DNA from: a virus
DNA length: 27,060 nt
Direction: 5' to 3' (one strand)
IMG/VR virus record: IMGVR_UViG_3300028767_000082
Span: 1-27,060 of that record
Shown: positions 1 to 4,881 of the stretch, piece by piece
How positions within the stretch are numbered: position 1 is the stretch's first letter
Layout of the letters: every line of letters begins with the position of its first letter
Translations under genes and position numbers: made by a program
Notes under the pieces: model-generated
What the model was told of the DNA's origin: nothing
Databases searched by the model: none
The model's input: the letters and a program-made list of their open reading frames with translations, nothing else

Positions 1-85
1 TAAGTATAGGACTTTCTTGTAGGCAATAACACAATCTTAAAGCTTCTTGATAAATTCTATTCTCAATAAAAATACCTGGTTCCAT
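1..85 (-). CDS. Partial leftward gene, N-terminal 28 codons only
   Basis: Reading leftward, an ATG at 85-83 lies just downstream of a GAGGAGAG Shine-Dalgarno (about 88-97 on the minus strand) and opens a frame that is still open at base 1. The visible residues begin MEPGIFIENRIYQEALRL. I do not recognise the family from 28 residues. A well-formed promoter lies directly upstream (115-143), and the gene is divergent from the XRE regulator at 154. The layout of divergent genes, a shared promoter region and a palindrome is typical of a phage decision switch or an integration/lysogeny module, so an early or lysogeny gene is plausible. That is inference from position only. Confidence 0.5.
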   Translation of the reverse strand, partial: MEPGIFIENRIYQEALRLCYCLQESPIL

Positions 86-114
86 ACTCTCTCCTCAAAT
101 TAACTAACAAATAT

Positions 115-143
115 ATTATAACAAAATGATTAAATTTAATCAA
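115..143 (-). promoter_or_regulatory. Sigma-70-type promoter for the leftward gene, with palindromic operator in its spacer
   Basis: On the minus strand, TTGATT (143-138) and TATAAT (120-115) are separated by exactly 17 bp. The perfect 14-bp palindrome GATTAAATTTAATC (128-141) lies in the spacer and overlaps the -35 box, where a bound dimeric repressor would block RNA polymerase. It is also 12 bp upstream of the XRE gene start at 154, so the product of that gene is the obvious candidate ligand. The promoter and palindrome are seen directly. The binding partner is inferred. Confidence 0.6.
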
Positions 144-153
144 GGTAATAAAA

Positions 154-660
154 ATGAATAAAAAGAAAAGTTTACAAATAGAAAAAATAATTGAATTACG
201 AAACAATTTCAAGCCAAAGATGAGCCAAAAAGCTTTTGCGGATTTTTTAAATGTTTCATATTATACGATAAAGAATATTGAGACAGGCAGTCAAAAAACA
301 ATTCCTCCTGATGTTGCGTTTGCCCTTTCTCAAAAATATCCAGACTACCCAATAGCATATTGGCTAGGGGTAGAGATACCAGACAATAAAGACAAACTAA
401 AACTAGTAAACGAATTACTACACTTCGAATTTCTAAGTCTTGACGATTTATCAGTATTCGAACTACGCAGATTAAGACAAGACCACAAGATAAACCTCAA
501 CTGGCTACTTGACGATAATAACAACAACGATAAAGATATGTTCATAGACACTCGTACAGATGAAGAGATACTAGAACAAGAAGGACTAGGAACTCTATAC
601 GCAACAAAAGAAGAATTAGAAGAGTTAAAAGCAGAAATGAGAGCCTTTAAAAACAAGTAA
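154..660 (+). CDS. XRE-family HTH transcriptional regulator
   Basis: This 168-aa protein has a helix-turn-helix of the Cro/CI type at about residues 23-47 (SQKAFADFLNVSYYTIKNIE, followed by TG). A middle segment follows, then a highly charged C-terminal tail containing a run of Asp/Asn near residues 119-127 and Glu/Lys-rich helices. There is no peptidase S24 (LexA-like) domain, so RecA-driven self-cleavage is not expected. The start at 154 has only a weak AAGGT ribosome site. It is divergent from the leftward partial gene, and a palindrome in the intergenic space is a likely operator. It probably controls that leftward promoter and perhaps itself. The DNA-binding assignment is firm. The role as phage repressor is inference, because a second XRE protein is encoded at 1980. 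Confidence 0.8.
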   Translation: MNKKKSLQIEKIIELRNNFKPKMSQKAFADFLNVSYYTIKNIETGSQKTIPPDVAFALSQKYPDYPIAYWLGVEIPDNKDKLKLVNELLHFEFLSLDDLSVFELRRLRQDHKINLNWLLDDNNNNDKDMFIDTRTDEEILEQEGLGTLYATKEELEELKAEMRAFKNK

Positions 661-688
661 ACAAAAAGTCATGAAACGTAGTAGTCAC

Positions 689-717
689 TTGAGTTTTAGC
701 CTAAAATGTGTTATAAT
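689..717 (+). promoter_or_regulatory. Promoter for the Panacea gene pair (extended -10)
   Basis: TTGAGT (689-694), a 17-bp spacer and TATAAT (712-717), the latter preceded by TGT to give an extended -10. Transcription should begin near 724, leaving about 75 nt of leader before the ATG at 799. This argues against the longer open frame that starts at 706, since that ATG would lie inside the promoter. A second TATAAT at 778-783 lacks a convincing -35 box. Confidence 0.6.
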
Positions 718-798
718 GTAAGTATGAAATTATTAAGCAATATAGCGGACTTGAAAATATTTAATCAAGTGATATACTATAATATACAGAGGTGTATT

Positions 799-1317
799 AT
801 GTCTAGAATAAAATTTAACTTTAATAAACAAAAAGCTATTGAAACTATATTGTATTTGACCAATAAAGATGGGTTAATAACAAAAATGCGACTACTCAAG
901 TTTGTCTTTTTTGCAGACATTTACCATATAAATAAATATGGGCGTCCGATTTTGGGCGATTGTTATTGTGCAATGAAAAACGGTCCAGTCCACTCATCGT
1001 TGTACGATATGCTAAAACATAATACAAGCGACTATTTAATAAAAAACGATAAACTAATAGAATCACTAAGAGGTTATGATTGCGAACATTTTTCAAAAAG
1101 TGATGTTGAAGCTCTTGAATATGCGTTTAATCAATATTCCCAATATGAAACAATGCAACTAAGCGAATTAACGCACGCTCACAAAGCTTGGAGTAGGGCA
1201 ATAGAACGTTGTCCTAATTCAAAAAACGCACCTATGAAGTGGGAGGACTTTTTTGAAGATGAAAATAGCGAAGATATACCATACTTGAAGGAAGTTTCAG
1301 GGAGAATGGTTATTTAA
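799..1317 (+). CDS. Panacea (SocA-like, DUF4065) domain protein, probable antitoxin
   Basis: The product is 172 aa. The Panacea signature is visible: LLKFVFFADIYHINKYGRP (residues 32-50), then DCYCAMKNGPVHSSLYDML (54-72), matching the family pattern of leucine-rich helix, FAD, KYG and a GPV turn. I start it at ATG 799 because AGAGGTG lies 5-11 bases upstream. The open frame reaches back to 706, but that part overlaps the promoter. Panacea proteins are known as hyper-promiscuous antitoxins that pair with unrelated toxins encoded next door. The related SocA of Caulobacter is a proteolysis adaptor for a toxin. The following gene overlaps this one by one base (TAATG), implying translational coupling. 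Domain assignment is strong. The antitoxin role rests on context. Confidence 0.8.
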   Translation: MSRIKFNFNKQKAIETILYLTNKDGLITKMRLLKFVFFADIYHINKYGRPILGDCYCAMKNGPVHSSLYDMLKHNTSDYLIKNDKLIESLRGYDCEHFSKSDVEALEYAFNQYSQYETMQLSELTHAHKAWSRAIERCPNSKNAPMKWEDFFEDENSEDIPYLKEVSGRMVI

Positions 1318-1679
1318 TGTTAAAATCGGGAGAGGTTTATTGTAGCAAGAGAGATGATATAGTAGATATTAAAAATAAATATCAGCTATACCTTGACGAT
1401 AAAACAGTTTTACTCATCAATTCCGAAAAAAGTAAAAGAAACGTCAGCATATTTATTAAAAAGGATGAATGTGAGTTGCTGAGCCGCGACAGTTATTTAT
1501 GTATCGATAATTTATTTACTTACGATAAGAAATACAAAGTATTAGATAAAAGTCATCTTTCAACATCTGCAATAGAGCGGATTATTTCTTTAATAAGTTC
1601 AAGTAGCACTTTGTTAAGCTGCCAAATCAACCACATAAAAAGGTTATTAATGGAAGTAAAAGTTTCTCGTGAAAATTAA
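1317..1679 (+). CDS. Putative toxin partner of the Panacea protein
   Basis: This 120-aa protein has no family I can name with certainty. Its start codon overlaps the Panacea stop codon (TAATG), so the two are co-translated. The N-terminus (SGEVYCSKRDD) followed by a beta-rich stretch with LLINSEKSKRNVSIFI and then the segment DSYLCIDNLFTYDKKY resembles the general layout of MazF/PemK-type barrels. The C-terminal half is a predicted helix pair (SAIERIISLISSS). The MazF-like fold is a weak guess from the strand pattern. The stronger argument for a toxin is genetic: a small, unrelated ORF coupled to a Panacea gene and lying in phage DNA. The opposite order or a non-toxic accessory role cannot be excluded. 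Confidence 0.5.
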   Translation: MLKSGEVYCSKRDDIVDIKNKYQLYLDDKTVLLINSEKSKRNVSIFIKKDECELLSRDSYLCIDNLFTYDKKYKVLDKSHLSTSAIERIISLISSSSTLLSCQINHIKRLLMEVKVSREN

Positions 1680-1789
1680 CTAATAACTTCTTTAATATAA
1701 TTTTCTACCTTCAAATAAATTCTTTTCCCTTCATCACCATAAATTCTAACCAACGCAACCAAAACCATAGCTAACTCAATTTTAAGCAT
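1676..1789 (-). CDS. Small hydrophobic-N-terminus ORF, 37 aa
   Basis: On the minus strand an ATG at 1789 is preceded by GGAGTGA, a good ribosome site at suitable spacing. It encodes 37 residues: an apolar start (MLKIELAMVLVALVRIYG), then a charged amphipathic helix rich in Lys, Glu and Tyr. It ends tail to tail with the preceding gene, overlapping by a few bases. The apolar segment could insert in a membrane or act as an amphipathic helix, which would fit a small phage effector or a type I-like toxic peptide. No homologue is recognised. The evidence is the ribosome site and sensible composition only. Confidence 0.4.
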   Translation of the reverse strand: MLKIELAMVLVALVRIYGDEGKRIYLKVENYIKEVIS

Positions 1790-1947
1790 ACTTCACTCCG
1801 ACTATCCTAGTTTCTCTTACTTCTTAAAAGTAATTGGTATTATAAACCATATAGCATATTTTATTTGTTAGCTCTTGAGGATGATTTATTTTATTTTTTA
1901 CCGTGTATAATGCTTTTAAGGAATAGTTTTCCCAATATTTTAAGTCG

Positions 1948-1973
1948 CTTTTAAATTATTAAAAGTATATAAT
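1948..1973 (+). promoter_or_regulatory. Operator-overlapped promoter of a probably leaderless repressor gene
   Basis: CTTTTAA-ATTA-TTAAAAG (1948-1965) is a perfect 7-bp inverted repeat lying immediately upstream of a consensus TATAAT (1968-1973). With usual spacing the transcript starts at or within a base or two of the ATG at 1980, leaving no 5' leader. There is no purine-rich site upstream of that ATG. The -35 region is poor, suggesting that the promoter needs activation, or that the inverted repeat is the binding site of the protein it expresses. Confidence 0.55.
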
Positions 1974-1979
1974 AGCCTA

Positions 1980-2192
1980 ATGAGTAAACTACAAGAGGTT
2001 ATCGGACAAAGAATATTTTATGCAAGGAAAGAAAAAGAGCTGTCTCAAACTGAACTCGCTGCACTTGCCAAGGTAGATAAAAATACCATCTATTTGATAG
2101 AAAAAGCGGGCGTTAACGCTAGTGTTCTTAAATTGCATAAAATCTGCAAAGTATTAGATGTAAAAATGGTAGACCTATTTAAAGGTTATTGA
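1980..2192 (+). CDS. Small XRE-family repressor (Cro/CI-like)
   Basis: The 70-aa product is essentially one HTH_3 domain: VIGQRIFYARKEKELSQTEL (residues 7-26), recognition helix around 33-43 (DKNTIYLIEKA), then helices ending in LDVKMVDLFK. It is a typical single-domain Cro/CI-like DNA-binding protein with no dimerisation or cleavage domain. No Shine-Dalgarno is visible, and the -10 box ends six bases before the ATG, so translation from a leaderless mRNA is likely, as for lambda cI from PRM. It is followed by a 230-bp intergenic region with repeated TGTAAAC motifs, which are candidate operators. The HTH assignment is secure. Whether it is the lysogenic repressor or a Cro-like protein is open. 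Confidence 0.85.
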   Translation: MSKLQEVIGQRIFYARKEKELSQTELAALAKVDKNTIYLIEKAGVNASVLKLHKICKVLDVKMVDLFKGY

Positions 2193-2333
2193 ATTGTAAA
2201 CAACTTAATATTTTAATTAAGTAGCTGTAACATAGGACACATCATGGTTTACAGAGTTGCTACAAATTTAGTAGAATGTATTGTAAACATTGTTGCCTAT
2301 TGGGTTTTAAACTTTGTAATAAAATGTTATAAT
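2193..2333 (+). promoter_or_regulatory. Operator-rich promoter region upstream of the 2424 gene
   Basis: Three copies of TGTAAAC occur here: 2195-2201, an inverted copy at 2247-2253, and 2282-2288. The first and third share the 10-mer ATTGTAAACA. The third lies in a 17-bp inverted repeat with arms AATGT/ACATT (2275-2291). Just downstream is an extended -10, TGT-TATAAT (TATAAT at 2328-2333), with a weak -35 (TTTTAA, 2305-2310). The spacing is that of a phage operator set controlling a rightward promoter. Confidence 0.5.
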
Positions 2334-2423
2334 GAATTTAGGTCAATAGATTTAGGATTTAAAGCCTATTAACTGGGGCTTGTTCGGTTTAAGTTTTGGG
2401 AGAAACATCGGCAAAGGGGATTT

Positions 2424-2882
2424 ATGTCTGATTTTGAGGTTAAATGTTGCAGAGCAATTTATGCTAGAAAATTTAAACTAATAGACCCTTCTGAGTATGC
2501 AAATTTGCGTAATATATGCAAATTTTTAGGGATTATACCGAAAGAAATAAAGGAAGAATTTTTCAAAAAGAATACTTGTCCTGTGTGTGGTAATTTCATA
2601 CTTGAATATACAAGAATTTATAAGACTGGTAAAGTGGAAAAAAGATTTGGGAAATTAAAAAACGACAAAGCAATTAAATATCTTGTAAATGTTGAAGGTA
2701 ACTATAAAGAAATTCCAGATATAAAAATTGAAACTGGTTCAAAATCGAATTTAAGTTATTGTTATGGTAAAAATAATACGATTTACAACTATAATAACAA
2801 ATCAAGAGGTTCAAGAGTAACTAATCCAATAAATACAATCAAAGGTGAGTTTACACCACCTAAACAAATTTTAACAGCATGA
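2424..2882 (+). CDS. Hypothetical protein with one CxxC knuckle
   Basis: The product is 152 aa, starting at an ATG 5 bases after an AAAGGGGA ribosome site. The N-terminal half is helical and basic (RAIYARKFKLIDPSEYANLR). A CPVCG pair at residues 52-56 suggests half of a zinc ribbon, with the CC at 8-9 as possible further ligands. The C-terminal third is Asn/Tyr/Ser rich and looks disordered. No family is recognised. It is the first gene after the operator-rich promoter, so it is probably an early gene or a regulator. Its last 14 coding bases (2867-2880) recur at 3071-3084, downstream of the structured non-coding segment. Confidence 0.6.
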   Translation: MSDFEVKCCRAIYARKFKLIDPSEYANLRNICKFLGIIPKEIKEEFFKKNTCPVCGNFILEYTRIYKTGKVEKRFGKLKNDKAIKYLVNVEGNYKEIPDIKIETGSKSNLSYCYGKNNTIYNYNNKSRGSRVTNPINTIKGEFTPPKQILTA

Positions 2883-3084
2883 AGTGTTGAGAGTAGAAAC
2901 AATAGAAACGCTGAACAAAGTTCCTAATAGGCATATTAAGGACAGGGTAGGGGCTAGCCGTCAGCACTGCCGTTTTATCCGCAGTCTAGCACACTCTGGC
3001 GAGGGATGCAGTAACCAATCTGTAAACGCTATGACTTATCTATTATTGAAAGCTTAGAGCTTGCTCTCCGAATTTTAACAGCAT
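2867..3084. repeat. 14-bp direct repeat bracketing a structured segment
   Basis: AATTTTAACAGCAT is present at 2867-2880 and again, identically, at 3071-3084, 204 bp apart. The first copy forms the last codons of the 2424 gene. Both copies keep an in-frame stop for that gene (GCATGA at the first, GCATAA at the second). A recombinational insertion or duplication of the 204-bp segment is one explanation. Chance is unlikely but not excluded in AT-rich DNA. Confidence 0.6.
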
Positions 3085-3254
3085 AATAAAAGCCGACCAG
3101 ATGTAATTCAATAAGCGTCGGTAAGGGCATAGACGCTCTTGAAGCGTTCCCCGTGTAGTTGATAGCGCGCAAATGGTTAACTACACTAAAGCTTTAAATA
3201 CACTTATATAAAAAAGGCTAGATGCGCAGTACTCAAAAGGTACTGCTTTTTATT
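2881..3254 (+). ncRNA. Candidate structured RNA 1
   Basis: About 370 bases without a convincing ORF and visibly richer in G+C than the surroundings. I can draw several helices: GCTAG/CTAGC (2953-2957 with 2986-2990) enclosing ACTGC/GCAGT (2966-2970 with 2981-2985); CCGAC/GTCGG (3093-3097 with 3117-3121); GGG/CCC enclosing ACGCT/AGCGT (3125-3127, 3033-based numbering not used: arms 3133-3137 and 3143-3147, closing CCC 3149-3151); and GTGTAGTT/AACTACAC (3153-3160 with 3179-3186). It ends in a terminator (3226-3254). It could be a stable phage ncRNA or a long structured leader of the VRR-NUC gene. I do not match it to a known RNA family. Confidence 0.45.
3226..3254 (+). terminator. Intrinsic terminator after structured RNA 1
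   Basis: GCAGTAC (3226-3232) and GTACTGC (3240-3246) form a perfect 7-bp stem with a 7-base loop, followed by TTTTTATT. It sits upstream of the small ORF at 3265, so genes to the right need read-through, antitermination or their own promoter. Confidence 0.75.
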
Positions 3255-3264
3255 GTGAGAAATT

Positions 3265-3342
3265 ATGAAAATGATAATAAAACTAATACTAAAATACTTA
3301 GGTAGCACATCTAATCAAGTAAATAGATATTTGATGAAGTAA
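3265..3342 (+). CDS. Small ORF, 25 aa, coupled to VRR-NUC
   Basis: ATG at 3265, five bases after GAGA, encodes 25 residues: a basic-apolar start (MKMIIKLILKYLG) and a polar tail (STSNQVNRYLMK). The stop overlaps the start of the nuclease gene (TAATG at 3340-3344), the same coupling arrangement used elsewhere in this window. It could be a leader peptide that carries ribosomes to the nuclease start, which has no ribosome site of its own, or a small amphipathic protein. No homologue is recognised. Confidence 0.45.
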   Translation: MKMIIKLILKYLGSTSNQVNRYLMK

Positions 3343-3656
3343 TGGAAAAAGATTTACAGAAAAAAGTAGTAGATTACATAAGGTCTTTAGACTTAATAGT
3401 TTACTCAAATAATCCGCCTGCTTATAAACGTATGACATACGGCACATTAAATCATCTTCCAGACCTTACCATAGTAAATTTTAACGCTTATATCGAACTA
3501 AAAGATTATAAGTATACCAAAGCGCACAAAGAACGCCAAGAAAAGCAAAAGACAAGGCGCAAAGAATTAACCAAAGCAGGGGCTAAATGTTATAAAGCGG
3601 ATACCTTTGAAAAGGTTGTCCAGATAATTGAGTTTTTAAATGCAAAATTTATTTAA
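3342..3656 (+). CDS. VRR-NUC family nuclease
   Basis: This 104-aa protein is a complete stand-alone VRR-NUC (PD-(D/E)XK superfamily) domain. Visible catalytic elements are an N-terminal acidic helix (EKDLQKKVVDYIRSL, E2), PD at residues 40-41 (HLPDLTIV), and IELK at 51-54, giving D41-E52-K54. These are followed by a basic helix with Gln/Arg/Lys and the G80-A81 turn leading to the final strand. Members in phages are thought to process branched DNA or assist packaging and recombination. It starts within the stop codon of the 25-aa ORF. It lies between two structured non-coding stretches, which is unusual. Family assignment is strong. The substrate is unknown. Confidence 0.85.
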   Translation: MEKDLQKKVVDYIRSLDLIVYSNNPPAYKRMTYGTLNHLPDLTIVNFNAYIELKDYKYTKAHKERQEKQKTRRKELTKAGAKCYKADTFEKVVQIIEFLNAKFI

Positions 3657-3780
3657 AGACATATTCGGAGTAGATTTAACACTTGATAAACAATCGCTAA
3701 AAGACAGTTATTTCAACGATTACATCAAAGGCAAAATAACAAAAGCCCAACTTGATGAAAAGATGAAGAAATTAAAATAA
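3640..3780 (+). CDS. Small ORF, 46 aa
   Basis: An ATG at 3640 overlaps the end of the nuclease gene by 17 bases in another frame and encodes 46 residues, beginning MQNLFKDIFGVDLTLDKQS and ending in a Lys-rich helix (ITKAQLDEKMKKLK). The ribosome site is weak, but translation is probably coupled to the nuclease. The composition, with two amphipathic helices, is protein-like. No family is recognised. It ends just before the tRNA-like element. Confidence 0.5.
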   Translation: MQNLFKDIFGVDLTLDKQSLKDSYFNDYIKGKITKAQLDEKMKKLK

Positions 3781-3789
3781 AAAGTTTAA

Positions 3790-3859
3790 GTCCGTTAGTT
3801 CAATGTGAGAGAACACCGCACAGATAAAGCGGAAATAAGGGGTTGCAACCTTTACGGAT
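3790..3859 (+). tRNA. Degenerate tRNA-like element (possibly Ile GAT-like)
   Basis: About 70 bases fold as a cloverleaf with TA at positions 8-9 and a D-arm of the form AGTTCAATG...GAGAAC. If the anticodon stem is extended by an A-A mismatch, the loop CAGATAA puts GAT at 34-36. Departures from a functional tRNA are A instead of U33, TTGCAAC instead of TTCRANN in the T-loop (no C56), and an acceptor stem of only six pairs. It is more likely a tRNA mimic or a decayed tRNA than an ordinary tRNA gene. Confidence 0.3.
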
Positions 3860-3977
3860 ATCAAAAGTGGGCGGGCTAGCGAGCGAAAGCAGCTAAAACA
3901 GCATTAGTAGATTAATTCTAGATACTACTATTAACCGCCATAGTTTAGCGCATCTACCACACGCAGAAAGCGATACT

Positions 3978-4004
3978 GTTGCCTTTAACTAGGCGACTTT
4001 TATT
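3978..4004 (+). terminator. Intrinsic terminator-like hairpin after structured RNA 2
   Basis: GTTGCCT (3978-3984) pairs with AGGCGAC (3991-3997) with one G-T wobble, loop TTAACT, followed by TTTTATT. It would define the 3' end of RNA 2. Confidence 0.55.
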
Positions 4005-4030
4005 CACAATTTAAAGCGGTAAATCTTATA

Positions 4031-4083
4031 GGCGCCAGTGCATAGAGCATAAATCTGGTGCCGCCGTTTTCGGGTTTAAGGAG
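4031..4083 (+). promoter_or_regulatory. Leader hairpins and ribosome site before the 56-aa gene
   Basis: GGCGCCAG (4031-4038) pairs with CTGGTGCC (4055-4062) in 8 bp, extended inside by TGC/GCA (4039-4041 with 4047-4049). A small CCG-TTTT-CGG hairpin (4064-4073) follows, then an AAGGAG ribosome site (4078-4083). Such a compact structure so close to a strong ribosome site could control translation. No ligand or factor can be named. Confidence 0.4.
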
Positions 4084-4088
4084 AGAAG

Positions 4089-4259
4089 ATGTTAAGAAAA
4101 ATATTATGCCTTTTGGGTTTTCATACTTGGAACTACTATAACGAGCATCGCAGTACAATTGATAACTCAACATTTTGTAAAAATAGAGAGTGCATAAAAT
4201 GCGGACGAATAGAAGAAAACGCATATGACTTTATGGAAAGTTACTGGACAAAAGGCTAA
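4089..4259 (+). CDS. Small zinc-ribbon-like protein, 56 aa
   Basis: ATG at 4089 follows AAGGAG at good spacing. The product has an apolar start (MLRKILCLLGFHTWNYY) and a CxxxxxCxxC pattern (CKNRECIKCG, residues 34-43) typical of the small phage proteins grouped as DUF1660-like, in which Cys pairs and a His bind zinc. These proteins are usually of unknown role. The strand-opposed long frame here is a shadow. The gene sits between structured RNA 2 and the packaging genes. Confidence 0.65.
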   Translation: MLRKILCLLGFHTWNYYNEHRSTIDNSTFCKNRECIKCGRIEENAYDFMESYWTKG

Positions 4260-4350
4260 TTTCAAAACCACCTAAAAATCCGACACTATCTATAATTGAG
4301 TTTGGCACGTGTTGGAGGGGGTAAAGTATAAAGAATTGAGAGTAAATAAT

Positions 4351-4461
4351 ATGGAGAAACAACTCTTTGAAAAATTAAAACCAACACTAGACAAATTACT
4401 AGAATTGAAGCCGTTGCTTGAATATATTTTAAAAAAAACAAAAGAAGAATTGAGAGAGTAA
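4351..4461 (+). CDS. Small charged ORF, 36 aa
   Basis: ATG at 4351 is preceded by AATTGAGAG and encodes 36 residues of a highly helical, Leu/Lys/Glu-rich peptide (EKQLFEKLKPTLDKLLELKP and onward), probably a short coiled coil. Its end carries a near copy of the same leader (AATTGAGAGAG), which serves as the ribosome site of the JAB peptidase gene starting at 4465. No family is recognised. Confidence 0.45.
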   Translation: MEKQLFEKLKPTLDKLLELKPLLEYILKKTKEELRE

Positions 4462-4464
4462 AGA

Positions 4465-4866
4465 ATGAGCGTAAAAATATCAGGGCGAGCGAAAGTTCAA
4501 ATTGAAGTAATACGCAAAAACATTAAACCTTTTGAAATGGGTGGGATTTGTTTTGGGCTTGTCAATAAAGATAAAATTATAATTACAGAACTTGTCGGAA
4601 TGCTAAAGGATGATATTTCAGAAGTAAACGGATTTGTAAGGAATAGTTGCAAGGAATACAATAAAATAATTGCTAAGAAGTGGAAGCACTCGGACGGATT
4701 AATTAATTATGTCGGAGAATGGCACACGCACAATGAAGATTACCCAACGCCAAGCAATATTGACAATAAATTACTAAATGACATCCAAGAATATACAAAT
4801 AGAATTGGTTACAAGCCCATAGTTTTAATAATTGGGCTAAAGGACAACCGAATAATGATAGGTTAA
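4465..4866 (+). CDS. Stand-alone JAB/MPN (JAMM) metallopeptidase
   Basis: This 133-aa protein is a complete prokaryotic JAB (Mov34/MPN/PAD-1) domain. The catalytic set is intact: E24 in FEMGG, H87 and H89 in EWHTH, and S97 and D100, giving the exact JAMM spacing HxH-x7-S-xx-D. The glycine pair after E24 and the G-rich strand after it fit the fold. Such zinc peptidases cleave isopeptide or peptide bonds after ubiquitin-like C-termini, and occur in CBASS (Cap3), in Bil-type ubiquitin-like systems and in phage tail proteins. Here it is alone, with no E1, E2, ubiquitin-like or NlpC/P60 partner, directly upstream of TerS. Enzyme class is strong. Substrate is unknown. Confidence 0.85.
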   Translation: MSVKISGRAKVQIEVIRKNIKPFEMGGICFGLVNKDKIIITELVGMLKDDISEVNGFVRNSCKEYNKIIAKKWKHSDGLINYVGEWHTHNEDYPTPSNIDNKLLNDIQEYTNRIGYKPIVLIIGLKDNRIMIG

Positions 4867-4881
4867 AAGAAAAATGACTTT

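Larger units (their letters stand above)
3785..4004 (+). ncRNA. Candidate structured RNA 2 with tRNA-like 5' domain
   Basis: A second ORF-free structured stretch. Bases 3790-3859 fold as a cloverleaf: acceptor GTCCGT/ACGGAT, D-stem GTTC/GAAC (3799-3802 with 3811-3814), anticodon-like stem CCGC/GCGG (3816-3819 with 3829-3832), and a T-arm-like hairpin around GGTTGCAACC. Downstream, GGCGG/CCGCC (3870-3874 with 3935-3939) closes a domain containing TAGC/GCTA plus GC-GAAA-GC (a GNRA tetraloop, 3877-3895) and TAGTAG/CTACTA (3905-3910 with 3925-3930). It ends in a terminator-like hairpin at 3978-4004. The helices are seen by eye. The existence of an RNA is inference. Confidence 0.45.

Noticed and set aside
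706-798. Longer start of the Panacea gene at 706
   Set aside because: The ATG lies inside the promoter (TATAAT at 712-717) and would not be on the transcript. ATG 799 has a good ribosome site and fits the family's N-terminus.
2881-3084. Group I intron between the two AATTTTAACAGCAT copies
   Set aside because: The segment is about the minimum size, but I cannot find the conserved P7/P3 core sequences or a terminal G at the expected place. Reported only as a repeat-flanked structured segment.
4000-4224. Leftward 74-aa open frame
   Set aside because: It runs antisense through the 56-aa gene that has a strong ribosome site, and its composition is not protein-like. It is a shadow frame.
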